Assembly (NCBI RefSeq): GCF_007830355.1
Contig: NZ_VLKO01000007.1
Location: 209,412 to 273,411 of the forward strand
DNA length: 64,000 bases
Source of the DNA: Flavobacterium tiangeerense
GTDB lineage: Bacteria > Bacteroidota > Bacteroidia > Flavobacteriales > Flavobacteriaceae
Reading direction: 5' to 3'
This document shows, one piece after another, positions 54,846 to 63,540 of this stretch (position 1 is its first letter; every line of letters begins with the position of its first letter). The notes under the pieces were generated by a model. The model was given only the letters and a program-made list of their open reading frames with translations. It searched no databases and had not been told where the DNA came from. The translations under genes and the position numbers were made by a program.

Positions 54846-54875
54846 CAAATGTATAGGCAAAGCTTTCATTTTCAA
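54846..54875 (-). promoter_or_regulatory. Bacteroidetes-type promoter of the DUF6565 gene
   Basis: On the minus strand TTG (54873-54875), a 19-nt spacer and TACATTTG (54846-54853) match the consensus 30 bp upstream of the ATG. Confidence 0.65.
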
Positions 54876-55192
54876 TTTAAAACAAAAAATTATACAACTA
54901 ATTACTATAATTGTGCAAAACCGACTAAAACCATTAGAATACTACACAAACAGTCGGAATAGAAGATTGGCTATTACAGCGGTACCTCAGGATTTCATGT
55001 TTATGAATAGGATACTGACTCCCGTATTGATACTTCATAATTTATGAAAACGAACATCAAACCAAATTACTATGTCAATTCGTGTAACAAATAAAAAAAA
55101 GTGCTACTTATTATTCAAATAAAACTTTTATACCTTTATATCATAACTTAACAGCATCTTTCAAGAAACGAAAGAATAAAATTTATTAAAGA
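54876..55192. other. Intergenic stretch before the ABC ATPase gene
   Basis: No ORF or strong structure is seen. A near-match TACCTTTA (around 55130-55140) could be the -7 element of the downstream gene. Confidence 0.35.
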
Positions 55193-55879
55193 ATGGCAAA
55201 CCCACTGATACAGATAACCGATATTAAGCGAAACTTTGTTCTAGGAAATGAAATCGTATATGTCCTTAAAGGAATTAATTTAGAGATCAATAAAGGGGAA
55301 TATGTAGCATTAATGGGACCTTCAGGATCAGGTAAATCTACCTTAATGAATTTATTAGGCTGTCTTGACACTCCTACATCTGGAAATTATATTCTTAATG
55401 GAAAAGACGTGAGCCAAATGCGCGATGATGAGTTGGCAGAAATTAGAAATAAAGAAATAGGTTTTGTGTTTCAAACCTTTAATCTATTACCAAGAACGAC
55501 TGCCTTAGACAATGTGGCCTTGCCTATGATTTATGCTGGTTTTTCAAAATCAGAAAGAAACAAGCGTGCCACCGAAGTATTAGATCAAGTGAACCTATCA
55601 GATAGAATGGACCACCAACCCAACCAACTCTCTGGAGGTCAAAGACAGCGTGTTGCCATTGCTAGAGCATTGGTAAACAAACCTTCTATTATCCTTGCTG
55701 ATGAACCTACAGGAAACTTAGATAGTAAAACCTCTGTAGAAATCATGAAACTCTTTGGCGATATTCACGCACAAGGAAACACCGTAATATTAGTAACGCA
55801 TGAAGAGGAAATTGCTGCTTATGCGCACCGTGTCATTCGTTTGCGTGACGGCCTCATAGAAAGTGATATTTCAAAGTAA
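55193..55879 (+). CDS. ABC transporter ATP-binding protein (MacB/LolD type)
   Basis: The 228-residue ATPase has Walker [11 protein letters not shown]-loop [11 protein letters not shown], signature [15 protein letters not shown], Walker [14 protein letters not shown] and the switch His in LVTHEEE. The order and spacing fit the MacB/LolD/FtsE group, which powers type VII ABC systems with FtsX-like permeases that act on lipoproteins, peptides or macrolides from the periplasmic side. No permease gene is adjacent, so its partner must be elsewhere in the genome. Confidence 0.92.
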   Translation: MANPLIQITDIKRNFVLGNEIVYVLKGINLEINKGEYVALMGPSGSGKSTLMNLLGCLDTPTSGNYILNGKDVSQMRDDELAEIRNKEIGFVFQTFNLLPRTTALDNVALPMIYAGFSKSERNKRATEVLDQVNLSDRMDHQPNQLSGGQRQRVAIARALVNKPSIILADEPTGNLDSKTSVEIMKLFGDIHAQGNTVILVTHEEEIAAYAHRVIRLRDGLIESDISK

Positions 55880-56090
55880 TCAGTGTTCTGTAGCAGTTTA
55901 CAGTTTTATTCATTAAAAAGAAGGTCTATACCAAATAATGTTGAAGTATTATAATGACTTTGTTTTTTAGAAAAAAAACTTAAATACAACTAAGTAAAAC
56001 GAATTAAAACTACCCCGACGAGAGCTATTCTAGAGTAGAAAAATATAATTTCGATCTCTTTTCTAAAGCACCGTATAAACTTTTCCATAC

Positions 56091-56948
56091 ATGAAAATCG
56101 CTTTACTTACCTGCGAAAAACTTCCTGATTTAAATCCTGAAGATCAAAAACTAATTCCAGCACTGGCAAAATATAACATTCAGGCTGTAGCTGCAATTTG
56201 GGATGATGCTAGCATCAATTGGTCACAATTTGACTGTTTGGTTTTTAGAAATACCTGGGACTATTTTGAAAAAGAACAAGCATTTACCCTTTGGCTTGAC
56301 CACATCAAAAAATTAGGCGTTAAAACACTAAACCACATTGATACGGTAAAAAATAACATCCATAAATTTTATTTAAAAGAGCTAGAGCAAAAGGGAATTC
56401 CCATCATTAAAACCCTATTTATTGACAAAACCCAACAGCTGGATTTAAACAAACTAATACCAAATCACTGGAATAAAGCAGTCATAAAACCCGCTTTTTC
56501 GGCAGGATCTTATCTCACCGAAGTGTTTGACAGAACACAAATTCAAGCGATAAACAATCAATATGAATCTATAGCTGCAGATAAAGAATTACTCCTTCAG
56601 GAATTCATGCCAGAAATTCAAACATTGGGTGAAACATCATTCATTTTTTTTGATAAGAAATTCTCTCATGCTGTGAATAAAAAACCCGTTTCTGGTGATT
56701 TTAGAGTCCAATCACTCTACGGAGGAAAATATACGCTGGTCGAACCATCAGCTGAACTCATCCAAAAAGCACAAAAAGTGGTCAATACTTTTCAAGAGGA
56801 TTTGTTGTACGCTCGTGTAGATGGAATTGTCATTGAAGACGAACTTTATTTGATGGAAATAGAATGCATTGAACCAGATTTGTATTTTAACTTAAGTGCT
56901 AATTCATTAGACCAATTTGTTGCAGCATTAATAAAATTAATAGCTTAA
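56091..56948 (+). CDS. ATP-grasp ligase-like protein (RimK/glutathione synthetase type)
   Basis: The 285-residue protein resembles ATP-grasp enzymes. Its N-terminal domain contains LVFRNTWDYFEKEQAFTLWL, and KAVIKPAFSAGSYLT (nucleotide-binding Lys and Gly-rich loop) and LLLQEFMPEIQTLGETSFIFF follow. A metal-binding end reads YARVDGIVIEDELYLMEIECIEPDLYF. It probably joins a carboxylate to an amine or thiol with ATP, but the substrate is unknown. The adenosyltransferase gene starts 33 bp downstream and may be co-transcribed. Confidence 0.85.
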   Translation: MKIALLTCEKLPDLNPEDQKLIPALAKYNIQAVAAIWDDASINWSQFDCLVFRNTWDYFEKEQAFTLWLDHIKKLGVKTLNHIDTVKNNIHKFYLKELEQKGIPIIKTLFIDKTQQLDLNKLIPNHWNKAVIKPAFSAGSYLTEVFDRTQIQAINNQYESIAADKELLLQEFMPEIQTLGETSFIFFDKKFSHAVNKKPVSGDFRVQSLYGGKYTLVEPSAELIQKAQKVVNTFQEDLLYARVDGIVIEDELYLMEIECIEPDLYFNLSANSLDQFVAALIKLIA

Positions 56949-56981
56949 ATTTGTTTTTTTTATAAAACTAAGATCTCATTA

Positions 56982-57551
56982 ATGAAAGTATATACAAAAA
57001 CTGGCGATAAAGGCACTACAGCCCTTTTTGGCGGTACACGAGTAGCCAAAGACCATGCTCGCATAGAAAGTTACGGAACCGTTGACGAGTTGAACTCTCA
57101 TATTGGTCTTATTCGGGACCAAGACATGAATGCCCATTACAAAGATATTTTAATTGAAATTCAAGACCGCCTTTTTACGGTAGGCGCCATTCTTGCCACG
57201 CCTCCAGAAAAAGAGGTAAAGAAAAACGGGGAACTGCGTTTGCAAAACTTAGGCATCATTGAAACCGACATTGAATTATTAGAAAATGAAATAGACGCGA
57301 TGGAAGAAGCGCTACCGCCAATGACACATTTTGTATTGCCCGGTGGTCATACCACTGTGTCATATTGTCATATCGCACGCTGTGTATGCCGAAGAGCAGA
57401 GCGCCTAGCCGTACATTTAAGTCATGACGAACCCGTCGTTGAAATCGCAATTAAGTACTTAAACCGACTTTCTGACTACCTTTTTGTGTTGGCACGAAAG
57501 TTGTCCTACGACTTAAAAGCGGATGAAGTTCAATGGATTCCTAGAAAATAG
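56982..57551 (+). CDS. Cob(I)alamin adenosyltransferase (PduO type)
   Basis: The 189-residue enzyme transfers adenosyl from ATP to cob(I)alamin to make coenzyme B12. It has the N-terminal ATP motif YTKTGDKGTTALFGGTRVAKD, SYGTVDELNSHIG, and the C-terminal RCVCRRAERLAVHL followed by YLNRLSDYLFVLAR, all typical of the PduO/MMAB family. Length is normal. It would serve B12-dependent enzymes such as methylmalonyl-CoA mutase; none is in the window. Confidence 0.95.
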   Translation: MKVYTKTGDKGTTALFGGTRVAKDHARIESYGTVDELNSHIGLIRDQDMNAHYKDILIEIQDRLFTVGAILATPPEKEVKKNGELRLQNLGIIETDIELLENEIDAMEEALPPMTHFVLPGGHTTVSYCHIARCVCRRAERLAVHLSHDEPVVEIAIKYLNRLSDYLFVLARKLSYDLKADEVQWIPRK

Positions 57552-57569
57552 TATTCAGCTAGCAGTGTG

Positions 57570-57622
57570 CAGTCTCAGTTTGCAGTTTTATACTGATCAC
57601 TGAAGACTGATCACTGAAGACT
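57570..57622. repeat. CAGT-type intergenic repeat, copy 2, with 14-bp tandem units
   Basis: The first 18 bases (CAGTCTCAGTTTGCAGTT) are identical to 33230-33247. They are followed by two exact 14-bp units ACTGATCACTGAAG (57592-57605 and 57606-57619). A related CAGTTTACAGT string occurs at 55894-55904 and 33223-33233. Confidence 0.7.
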
Positions 57623-57668
57623 AAAAATAAACGTTCTTAACTTTAACTAAAAATAAATCGTTTTTTAC

Positions 57669-57698
57669 TTGTATTTTTCAGTAAAAAATTTATTTTTG
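57669..57698 (+). promoter_or_regulatory. Bacteroidetes-type promoter of the DUF2795 gene
   Basis: TTG (57669-57671), a 19-nt spacer and TATTTTTG (57691-57698) match the consensus, 23 bp before the ATG. Confidence 0.68.
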
Positions 57699-57720
57699 CA
57701 CAAAACTAAATCGACAACAG

Positions 57721-57942
57721 ATGTATTGGACATTAGAATTAGCATCCTATTTAAGTGATGCACCATGGCCTGCTAACAAAGATGAACTTATTGACTACGC
57801 TATTAGAGCTGGAGCTCCATTAGAAGTAGTAGAAAACCTTCAATCTATTGAGGATGAAGGCGAAATATATGAATCAATGGAAGAAATATGGCCAGATTAT
57901 CCCACAGACGAAGATTATCTTTGGAATGAGGATGAATATTAA
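57721..57942 (+). CDS. DUF2795 small acidic protein
   Basis: The 73-residue acidic protein begins MYWTLELASYLSDAPWPANK and has APLEVVENLQSIEDEGE, the helical pattern of DUF2795, then a strongly acidic tail. It has no signal or membrane segment. The function of the family is unknown. It has its own promoter and terminator immediately upstream of secA. Confidence 0.85.
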   Translation: MYWTLELASYLSDAPWPANKDELIDYAIRAGAPLEVVENLQSIEDEGEIYESMEEIWPDYPTDEDYLWNEDEY

Positions 57943-57956
57943 AAAACAAACCAATT

Positions 57957-57983
57957 AAAAAGTCTCAAAAGAGGCTTTTTTTT
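57957..57983 (+). terminator. Rho-independent terminator
   Basis: AAAGTCTC, loop AAAA and GAGGCTTT (one G-T pair) precede a T-run, 15 bp after the DUF2795 stop. Confidence 0.78.
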
Positions 57984-58027
57984 GGTTTAAATTTACGCAA
58001 ATACACAATTAGAAATATAAAAATATT

Positions 58028-61000
58028 ATGAGTTTCATAAACAGCATTATCAAGGTTTTTGTGGGCGACAAGTCACAAAAAGACGTCAAAGCGCTACAAC
58101 CCTATCTCACTAAAATAAAAACATTCGAGGAACCCCTTAAAGCTTTGTCTCATGATGAGCTAAGAGGCAGAACTCTTTTTTTTGAGGACAAAATCAAACA
58201 AGAACGAGCTGACAAAGATGCTAAAATAGCAGCGCTAAAACTGGAAGTTGAAAACATTGTAGATATTGACAAGAGAGAGGATATTTACGTGGCCATCGAT
58301 GCCCTTGAAAAAGAAGCTTACGAAATTTCAGAAAAAACATTAATGCAAATCCTTCCTGAGGCTTTTGCAGTGGTAAAAGAAACAGCAAGACGTTTCAAAG
58401 ACAACACCCAAATTGAGGTAACAGCAACCCCAAAAGACCGTGAACTATCTGCCACAAAAACATACATTACCTTAGATGGAGACAAAGCCATTTGGGCTAA
58501 TTCTTGGAGTGCTGCAGGTAAAGAAATCACCTGGGACATGATTCACTATGACGTTCAGTTAATAGGCGGAATGGTACTACATGAAGGTAAAGTTGCCGAA
58601 ATGCAAACCGGTGAAGGAAAAACATTAGTAGCTACATTGCCACTTTACTTAAATGCCTTGACTGGAAACGGAGTTCACCTTGTAACGGTAAATGATTATC
58701 TTGCAAAAAGAGATAGTACCTGGAAAGCACCTTTGTTTGAGTTTCACGGCATGACTGTGGAGTGTATTGACAACTACCAACCAAGCTCTGAAGGTCGTAA
58801 AAAAGCCTACGATGCAGATATCACGTATGGTACCAATAATGAATTTGGTTTTGATTATTTAAGAGATAACATGGCTCATTCTCCTGATGACCTTGTACAA
58901 AGAAAACACAATTACGCTATTGTAGATGAGGTCGATTCAGTATTAATTGATGATGCTAGAACTCCTTTAATTATCTCTGGACCAGTTCCACAAGGAGATC
59001 GTCACGAATTCAATGAATTAAAACCAAAAATTGAAAACCTAGTAAGTCTTCAACGTCAATTAGCAAACGGTTTCTTATCTGAAGCTAAAAAACTAATCAA
59101 AGAAGGAAACACTAAAGATGGTGGATTTCAATTGCTAAGAGCTTACAGAAGTTTGCCTAAGAATAAAGCATTGATTAAATTTTTGAGTGAAGAAGGTATC
59201 AAACAACTGCTTCAAAAAACCGAAAATCAATACATGCAGGACAACAAAAGAGAAATGCACAAAATTGATGAGGCATTGTACTTTGTTATCGAAGAAAAAA
59301 ACAATCAAGTAGAATTAACAGATAATGGAATCCAGTACCTATCTGGCGATACAGATGCTGACTTTTTTATCCTACCAGACATTGGAACTGAAATTGCCAA
59401 TATCGAAAAGAAAAAATTAGAGAAAGACCTTGAAGCCGAAGAAAAAGAAAAATTATTTCAAGACTTCGGAATCAAAAGTGAGCGTATCCATACATTAACA
59501 CAGCTTTTAAAAGCCTACGCTTTATTCGAAAAAGATGTAGAGTATGTAATCATGGACAACAAAATCATGATTGTAGACGAGCAAACAGGTCGTATTATGG
59601 ACGGTCGACGTTATTCTGACGGATTGCACCAAGCCATTGAAGCCAAAGAAAATGTAAAAATCGAGGCTGCTACACAAACTTTTGCAACGGTTACTTTGCA
59701 AAACTATTTCAGAATGTACAACAAGCTAGGCGGAATGACTGGAACTGCAGTTACAGAAGCGGGTGAGTTATGGCAAATATACAAGCTTGATGTAGTAGAA
59801 ATCCCTACTAACAGAGGCATTTCAAGAAAAGACAAAGAAGATTTCATCTACAAAACAACTCGTGAAAAATTCAACGCTGTTATTGAAGATGTAACCGAAT
59901 TGTCTAAAGCCGGAAGACCAGTTCTTATTGGAACAACATCGGTTGAAATTTCAGAATTACTAAGCCGAATGTTGAAAATGCGTGGCGTAGCACACAATGT
60001 GTTGAATGCCAAAATGCACAAACAAGAAGCACAAATTGTGGAGGAAGCTGGAAAACCAGGCGTAGTAACCATTGCTACAAACATGGCTGGTCGTGGTACC
60101 GATATCAAATTATCACCAGAGGTTAAAGCTGCTGGCGGACTTGCCATTGTAGGTACAGAGCGTCATGACTCCCGTCGTGTAGACCGTCAATTACGTGGTC
60201 GTGCAGGACGTCAAGGTGATCCTGGAAGTTCTCAGTTTTATGTTTCGCTTGAGGACAACTTAATGCGTTTGTTTGGTTCTGAACGTGTAGCCAAAGTAAT
60301 GGACCGTATGGGATTACAAGAAGGCGAAGTGATTCAGCACTCTATGATGACCAAATCTATAGAACGCGCTCAAAAGAAAGTAGAAGAAAACAACTTTGGA
60401 GTACGTAAGCGTTTGTTAGAATATGATGATGTAATGAATGCGCAGCGTGAAGTAGTCTACAAGCGTCGTCGTCACGCCTTGTTTGGCGAACGCTTAAAGC
60501 TTGATATTGCAAACATGCTTTATGACACCTGCGAGTTAATTATTGAGCAAAACAAAGCAATAAATGATTTCAAGAACTTTGAGTTCGAATTAATACGTTA
60601 TTTCTTGATCACGTCTCCAGTAACCGAAAGTGAGTTCGCTAAAATGAACCCAATGGATCTTACCGGAAAAGTATACAAAGCAACATTAGATTATTATACC
60701 GAAAAAACAGCACGTAGCGCCCGTGAAGCATTACCGATTATCAAAAGCGTTTATGAAGATCAAAACAACCAGTTTGAGCGCATCGTAGTTCCATTTACGG
60801 ATGGAATTAAATCTTTGAATGTAGTTACCGACTTAAAAATGGCTTACGATTCTCAAGGAACACAACTAGTTGCTGATTTTGAGAAAAACATCACACTAGC
60901 CATTGTAGACGAAGCTTGGAAAAAACACTTGCGCAAAATGGACGAGCTAAAACAATCTGTTCAACTAGCCGTGCACGAACAAAAAGATCCGTTGCTAATT

Positions 61001-61369
61001 TACAAACTAGAGGCCTTCAACTTGTTTAGAGCCATGATTGATAATGTAAACAAAGAAGTAATTTCTTTCTTGTTCAAAGGAGATTTGCCAGCACAAGAAA
61101 ACCAACGCATTCAAGAAGCTATTGATGTAACTCCCGTTGAGGATTACACCACTTCAAAAGATGAAATTGTAAGCAGCGAAAGTGCAAATCAAGAAGCCAT
61201 GCAAACACAGCAACGTCAAGTTACAGAGACCATCACTCGCGACATGCCAAAAATCAATCGCAATGACAACGTAACCATTCAAAACGTGGCCAACGGTCAA
61301 ACACAAGAAATGAAATTCAAAAAAGCTGAAAGCCTAATCGCCTCAGGACAATGGGTATTAGTGAACTAA
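58028..61369 (+). CDS. secA: Preprotein translocase ATPase SecA
   Basis: SecA drives Sec-dependent export through SecYEG. The protein has 1113 residues, longer than the ~900 of E. coli, as is usual in Bacteroidetes because of insertions in the first nucleotide-binding and preprotein-crosslinking regions. Motifs include Walker A MQTGEGKTLVATLPLYL (about 195), DYLRDNMA, DEVDSVLIDDARTPLIISGP, and ATNMAGRGTDIKLSPEV with QLRGRAGRQGDPGSSQF in NBD2. The C-terminus ends in SGQWVLVN with no Cys-rich zinc tail. It is monocistronic and ends at a strong terminator. Confidence 0.97.
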   Translation: MSFINSIIKVFVGDKSQKDVKALQPYLTKIKTFEEPLKALSHDELRGRTLFFEDKIKQERADKDAKIAALKLEVENIVDIDKREDIYVAIDALEKEAYEISEKTLMQILPEAFAVVKETARRFKDNTQIEVTATPKDRELSATKTYITLDGDKAIWANSWSAAGKEITWDMIHYDVQLIGGMVLHEGKVAEMQTGEGKTLVATLPLYLNALTGNGVHLVTVNDYLAKRDSTWKAPLFEFHGMTVECIDNYQPSSEGRKKAYDADITYGTNNEFGFDYLRDNMAHSPDDLVQRKHNYAIVDEVDSVLIDDARTPLIISGPVPQGDRHEFNELKPKIENLVSLQRQLANGFLSEAKKLIKEGNTKDGGFQLLRAYRSLPKNKALIKFLSEEGIKQLLQKTENQYMQDNKREMHKIDEALYFVIEEKNNQVELTDNGIQYLSGDTDADFFILPDIGTEIANIEKKKLEKDLEAEEKEKLFQDFGIKSERIHTLTQLLKAYALFEKDVEYVIMDNKIMIVDEQTGRIMDGRRYSDGLHQAIEAKENVKIEAATQTFATVTLQNYFRMYNKLGGMTGTAVTEAGELWQIYKLDVVEIPTNRGISRKDKEDFIYKTTREKFNAVIEDVTELSKAGRPVLIGTTSVEISELLSRMLKMRGVAHNVLNAKMHKQEAQIVEEAGKPGVVTIATNMAGRGTDIKLSPEVKAAGGLAIVGTERHDSRRVDRQLRGRAGRQGDPGSSQFYVSLEDNLMRLFGSERVAKVMDRMGLQEGEVIQHSMMTKSIERAQKKVEENNFGVRKRLLEYDDVMNAQREVVYKRRRHALFGERLKLDIANMLYDTCELIIEQNKAINDFKNFEFELIRYFLITSPVTESEFAKMNPMDLTGKVYKATLDYYTEKTARSAREALPIIKSVYEDQNNQFERIVVPFTDGIKSLNVVTDLKMAYDSQGTQLVADFEKNITLAIVDEAWKKHLRKMDELKQSVQLAVHEQKDPLLIYKLEAFNLFRAMIDNVNKEVISFLFKGDLPAQENQRIQEAIDVTPVEDYTTSKDEIVSSESANQEAMQTQQRQVTETITRDMPKINRNDNVTIQNVANGQTQEMKFKKAESLIASGQWVLVN

Positions 61370-61392
61370 AACCTTTTATTTCAAGATTCATA

Positions 61393-61424
61393 AAACTCCA
61401 CTGCGCAAGTAGTGGAGTTTTTTT
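61393..61424 (+). terminator. Rho-independent terminator after secA
   Basis: AAACTCCACT and AGTGGAGTTT form a perfect stem with an 8-nt loop, followed by a T-run. Confidence 0.9.
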
Positions 61425-61433
61425 ATGCTATTT

Positions 61434-61620
61434 TTTCGGGAGCTATTCCTGCCATACGCTGCAAGCTATTTGGTTTCAAACCCTTTTTCTAGGCACTTTC
61501 AGGAGCTTCCTGCGGTCGCTCTGCCAGCACCATAAAAAGTGGTTTTCAACCCGCATAGGCTTTACGCTACTGTCAGGGCTATACCCTAAAACTAACCAAA
61601 AAGAAAAAAGAATCATCCAA
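61434..61620. repeat. GC-richer intergenic block, probable dispersed repeat
   Basis: The block is clearly richer in G and C than its surroundings and contains related strings (GGGAGCTATTCCTGCC, AGGAGCTTCCTGC, GCTCTGCC, CAGGGCTATACCC). The 105-codon frame crossing it starts inside secA and looks spurious. Blocks of this style recur between genes in flavobacterial genomes, to my memory, but I cannot verify copies here. Confidence 0.4.
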
Positions 61621-61704
61621 AAGCAAACTAATCCTCAAAAAATCGAAATGGCTTTCACATCCAAGTAAATACATCAGAAAAGTACACAACAAATTAAAAG
61701 TCCG

Positions 61705-61738
61705 TTTGATGATTTATAACTATTTATTTCTATATTTG
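61705..61738 (+). promoter_or_regulatory. Promoter upstream of the cassette-like genes
   Basis: TTTG (61705-61708), a 22-nt spacer and TATATTTG (61731-61738) fit the consensus. It lies outside the first core site, as the Pc promoter of an integron would. Confidence 0.55.
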
Positions 61739-61752
61739 AAATTAAATAAAAC

Positions 61753-61811
61753 CTGACTCTTGTCAGATAAAGTCACCCAATTTAGGTGCGATATGTCTGA
61801 TTTTGTCAGAC
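61753..61811. promoter_or_regulatory. Two dyads with shared GTCAG half-sites
   Basis: CTGAC-tctt-GTCAG (61753-61766) and GTCTGA-ttttg-TCAGAC (61795-61811) are perfect dyads whose centres lie about 43 bp apart, between the promoter and the GTTATGCC core. They could be operators or part of a recombination site. Confidence 0.45.
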
Positions 61812-61821
61812 CTATATACAA

Positions 61822-61829
61822 GTTATGCC
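61822..61829 (+). other. Cassette core site GTTATGCC (5' boundary of gene 1 cassette)
   Basis: GTTATGCC is the exact reverse complement of GGCATAAC found after gene 1 (62431-62438). In integron cassettes the 5' core and the inverse core after the gene are complementary in just this way. The third R of GTTRRRY is not matched exactly. Confidence 0.5.
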
Positions 61830-61868
61830 TCAGTTTACCGAACCGAACCGAAAACGAAACGATAATAT

Positions 61869-62363
61869 ATGGAATTGACAGAATCAAGAAAACGTTTAAT
61901 AATTGACCTAATTTCCGAATTTAAGAAAAGTGATTCGTACAGTTTGTATAAAACAGAATTCAACAGAATTGTTAATAACGAAAACGAGTTAAAGACAGTT
62001 ATTGAAATTTTAAAATACAAACTTGAATTTATTACATCTCCGACAAAAGAAACGTATCGTCTGACAAAAAAGGGAATAGTGTTTTCTTCATTTGAAGATG
62101 CGGAATCTGCTAGCGATAAAATCATAATGAATAGCTTTAATAATTCAACAATCGGACAATTTAATCAAGATTCTAATTTTTTTGAAAGTCCTAATAATAT
62201 AAAAACAAAGGCAGCTCCAAGCAATAATCCGGTAATAAAATCACGACTTAAAACTATATTGTCAAATCCTTGGTTTATTGGAATTTCATTAGCTTTATTA
62301 GCTGCAATATTAAACGGTAAGAGATTTATGAGTTTTATAAATAACATGTTAGATAATTTTTAA
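61869..62363 (+). CDS. Cassette gene 1: unknown protein with winged-helix-like N-domain and C-terminal TM helix
   Basis: The 164-residue protein has a helical N-terminal part with a possible winged-helix wing (ETYRLTKKGIVFSSFEDAES, about 59-78). A linker with NNSTIGQFNQDSNFFES follows (about 90-106), then a C-terminal membrane segment (about 134-150, WFIGISLALLAAILN) and a short basic tail. It would be tail-anchored in the inner membrane. No family is recognised. It lies between complementary core sites and reads like an integron cassette gene. It also has local promoter-like DNA upstream, outside the cassette boundary. Confidence 0.7.
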   Translation: MELTESRKRLIIDLISEFKKSDSYSLYKTEFNRIVNNENELKTVIEILKYKLEFITSPTKETYRLTKKGIVFSSFEDAESASDKIIMNSFNNSTIGQFNQDSNFFESPNNIKTKAAPSNNPVIKSRLKTILSNPWFIGISLALLAAILNGKRFMSFINNMLDNF

Positions 62364-62430
62364 AATTTACTTCTGACTTAAAGCGGTGTAGAAGTGAAAC
62401 CGCAAATTGAAGCCGAAAAATAAAACCGAA

Positions 62431-62566
62431 GGCATAACACACGCTACAAGCAATTTGGGTATTAGGCTTAATTTGAAATTGGTCTTGTATTTGGAAGATT
62501 TGGCAAATCCGAAAGATAACGCTGATTTAGTCCCAAACTGCTTGTAGCGCAGGGACGTTAGCGGTA
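62431..62566 (+). other. attC-like recombination site between two cassette-like genes
   Basis: The site starts with the inverse core GGCATAAC and ends with the core GTTAGCGG, about 130 bp apart. Inside them CGCTACAAGCAATTTGGG (62442-62459) pairs with CCCAAACTGCTTGTAGCG (62532-62549) in 17 of 18 positions. A long imperfect hairpin with variable centre, bounded by RYYYAAC- and GTTRRRY-like cores, is the standard attC layout, and 130 bp is within its known range. The cores deviate from the strict consensus at one position each. No integrase gene is in the window. Confidence 0.6.
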
Positions 62567-62622
62567 ATTCGCCCGCAGAATCGGAGAATCTAATTCAATT
62601 ATATAACCAACAAATAACATAA

Positions 62623-63537
62623 ATGTCCTTAAAAAGAGAATTAAAATTTTTTGAAAATTACAAAGTGACCTCGCCTGCGATAGATAATCTAATATTTAAA
62701 GAACTTGGTGGTTTAATATATGATGGTGGTGCAAATACTAAATATAAATGGATTGAACAAAGTACAATTGACCTTCGTGAATTTGGTGATATTATCAAAA
62801 GTACTTATATAAGGTGGGCATTAGCAATTAATGGTTTAAACCTTGGTCATGAAAAATATAAAAGCGAAGATTTTAAAGGGAAAGCTTTTGCTATAACCTC
62901 TGCAAGATTTGTTAATGGTGATATTACAAAAGTAAATATAATGGCATGGGATGGACCAACTGCTTCTCAAAATCATTTGGACACAGTTAACATGTTAGCT
63001 TCATATGCAATAATTGATATGTATGCATTACTTGAAGAATTAATACTAAAGTTATTTAAGACATATTGGTTTTATAATCCAGAAAGTATGTTAGTAGGTA
63101 AAGATAATCGAAGTTTAAGAATACTTTATAGAGATAGAAATGTTAATCCTGATGCATGGGAAAATGCATGGAACGAAAGACTCGATAAGTGGCAGAGAAA
63201 TAAAATTTATGATGGAATAGGAAAAACATTTATTTCCTATTATTCATCGGCAAAATTAAAAGTTCCAAAAGATAAAGAAGAATACACTGTTGAAAATATA
63301 GCTACAACACTTAAAAGTATTTCAGTTTTAAGAAATTGTTTAATTCATGGAAGTCCTACTATACCTAAAGAACTTGCTGAAATATCAAATATTGACAAAG
63401 TAAATGAATTTCCATTCGTAGAAGGCGAAAAGATTGAATTAAATTTAAACCATTTGATTTCAATTGAACAATTTACAAATGCATTTGTGGCGACTTTAAA
63501 TGTTTCGCTAATTGAAAAATTCTTACCGAACAATTAG
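62623..63537 (+). CDS. Cassette gene 2: unknown protein with HEPN-like R-x4-H motif
   Basis: The 304-residue soluble protein is mostly helical. A central helix pair (about 123-150, NMLASYAIIDMYALLEELIL) and the motif VLRNCLIHGSPTI (R237-x4-H242) resemble HEPN nuclease or HEPN-like domains, in which R-x4-6-H is the catalytic motif. This is motif-level evidence only; the overall family is not recognised. The gene is flanked by complementary cores GTTAGCGGTA (62557-62566) and TACCGCTAAC (63541-63550), as in an integron cassette. HEPN proteins often act in defence or toxin systems, and such genes are frequent in cassettes, so a defence role is a reasonable hypothesis. Confidence 0.72.
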   Translation: MSLKRELKFFENYKVTSPAIDNLIFKELGGLIYDGGANTKYKWIEQSTIDLREFGDIIKSTYIRWALAINGLNLGHEKYKSEDFKGKAFAITSARFVNGDITKVNIMAWDGPTASQNHLDTVNMLASYAIIDMYALLEELILKLFKTYWFYNPESMLVGKDNRSLRILYRDRNVNPDAWENAWNERLDKWQRNKIYDGIGKTFISYYSSAKLKVPKDKEEYTVENIATTLKSISVLRNCLIHGSPTIPKELAEISNIDKVNEFPFVEGEKIELNLNHLISIEQFTNAFVATLNVSLIEKFLPNN

Positions 63538-63540
63538 AAC

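Noticed and set aside
61351..61668. 105-codon frame on + after secA
   Set aside because: It begins inside secA, runs through the secA terminator and the GC-richer repeat block, and resembles no protein.
61837..61861. CCGAA-type short tandem repeat before cassette gene 1
   Set aside because: Only about three units; too short to claim a functional repeat.
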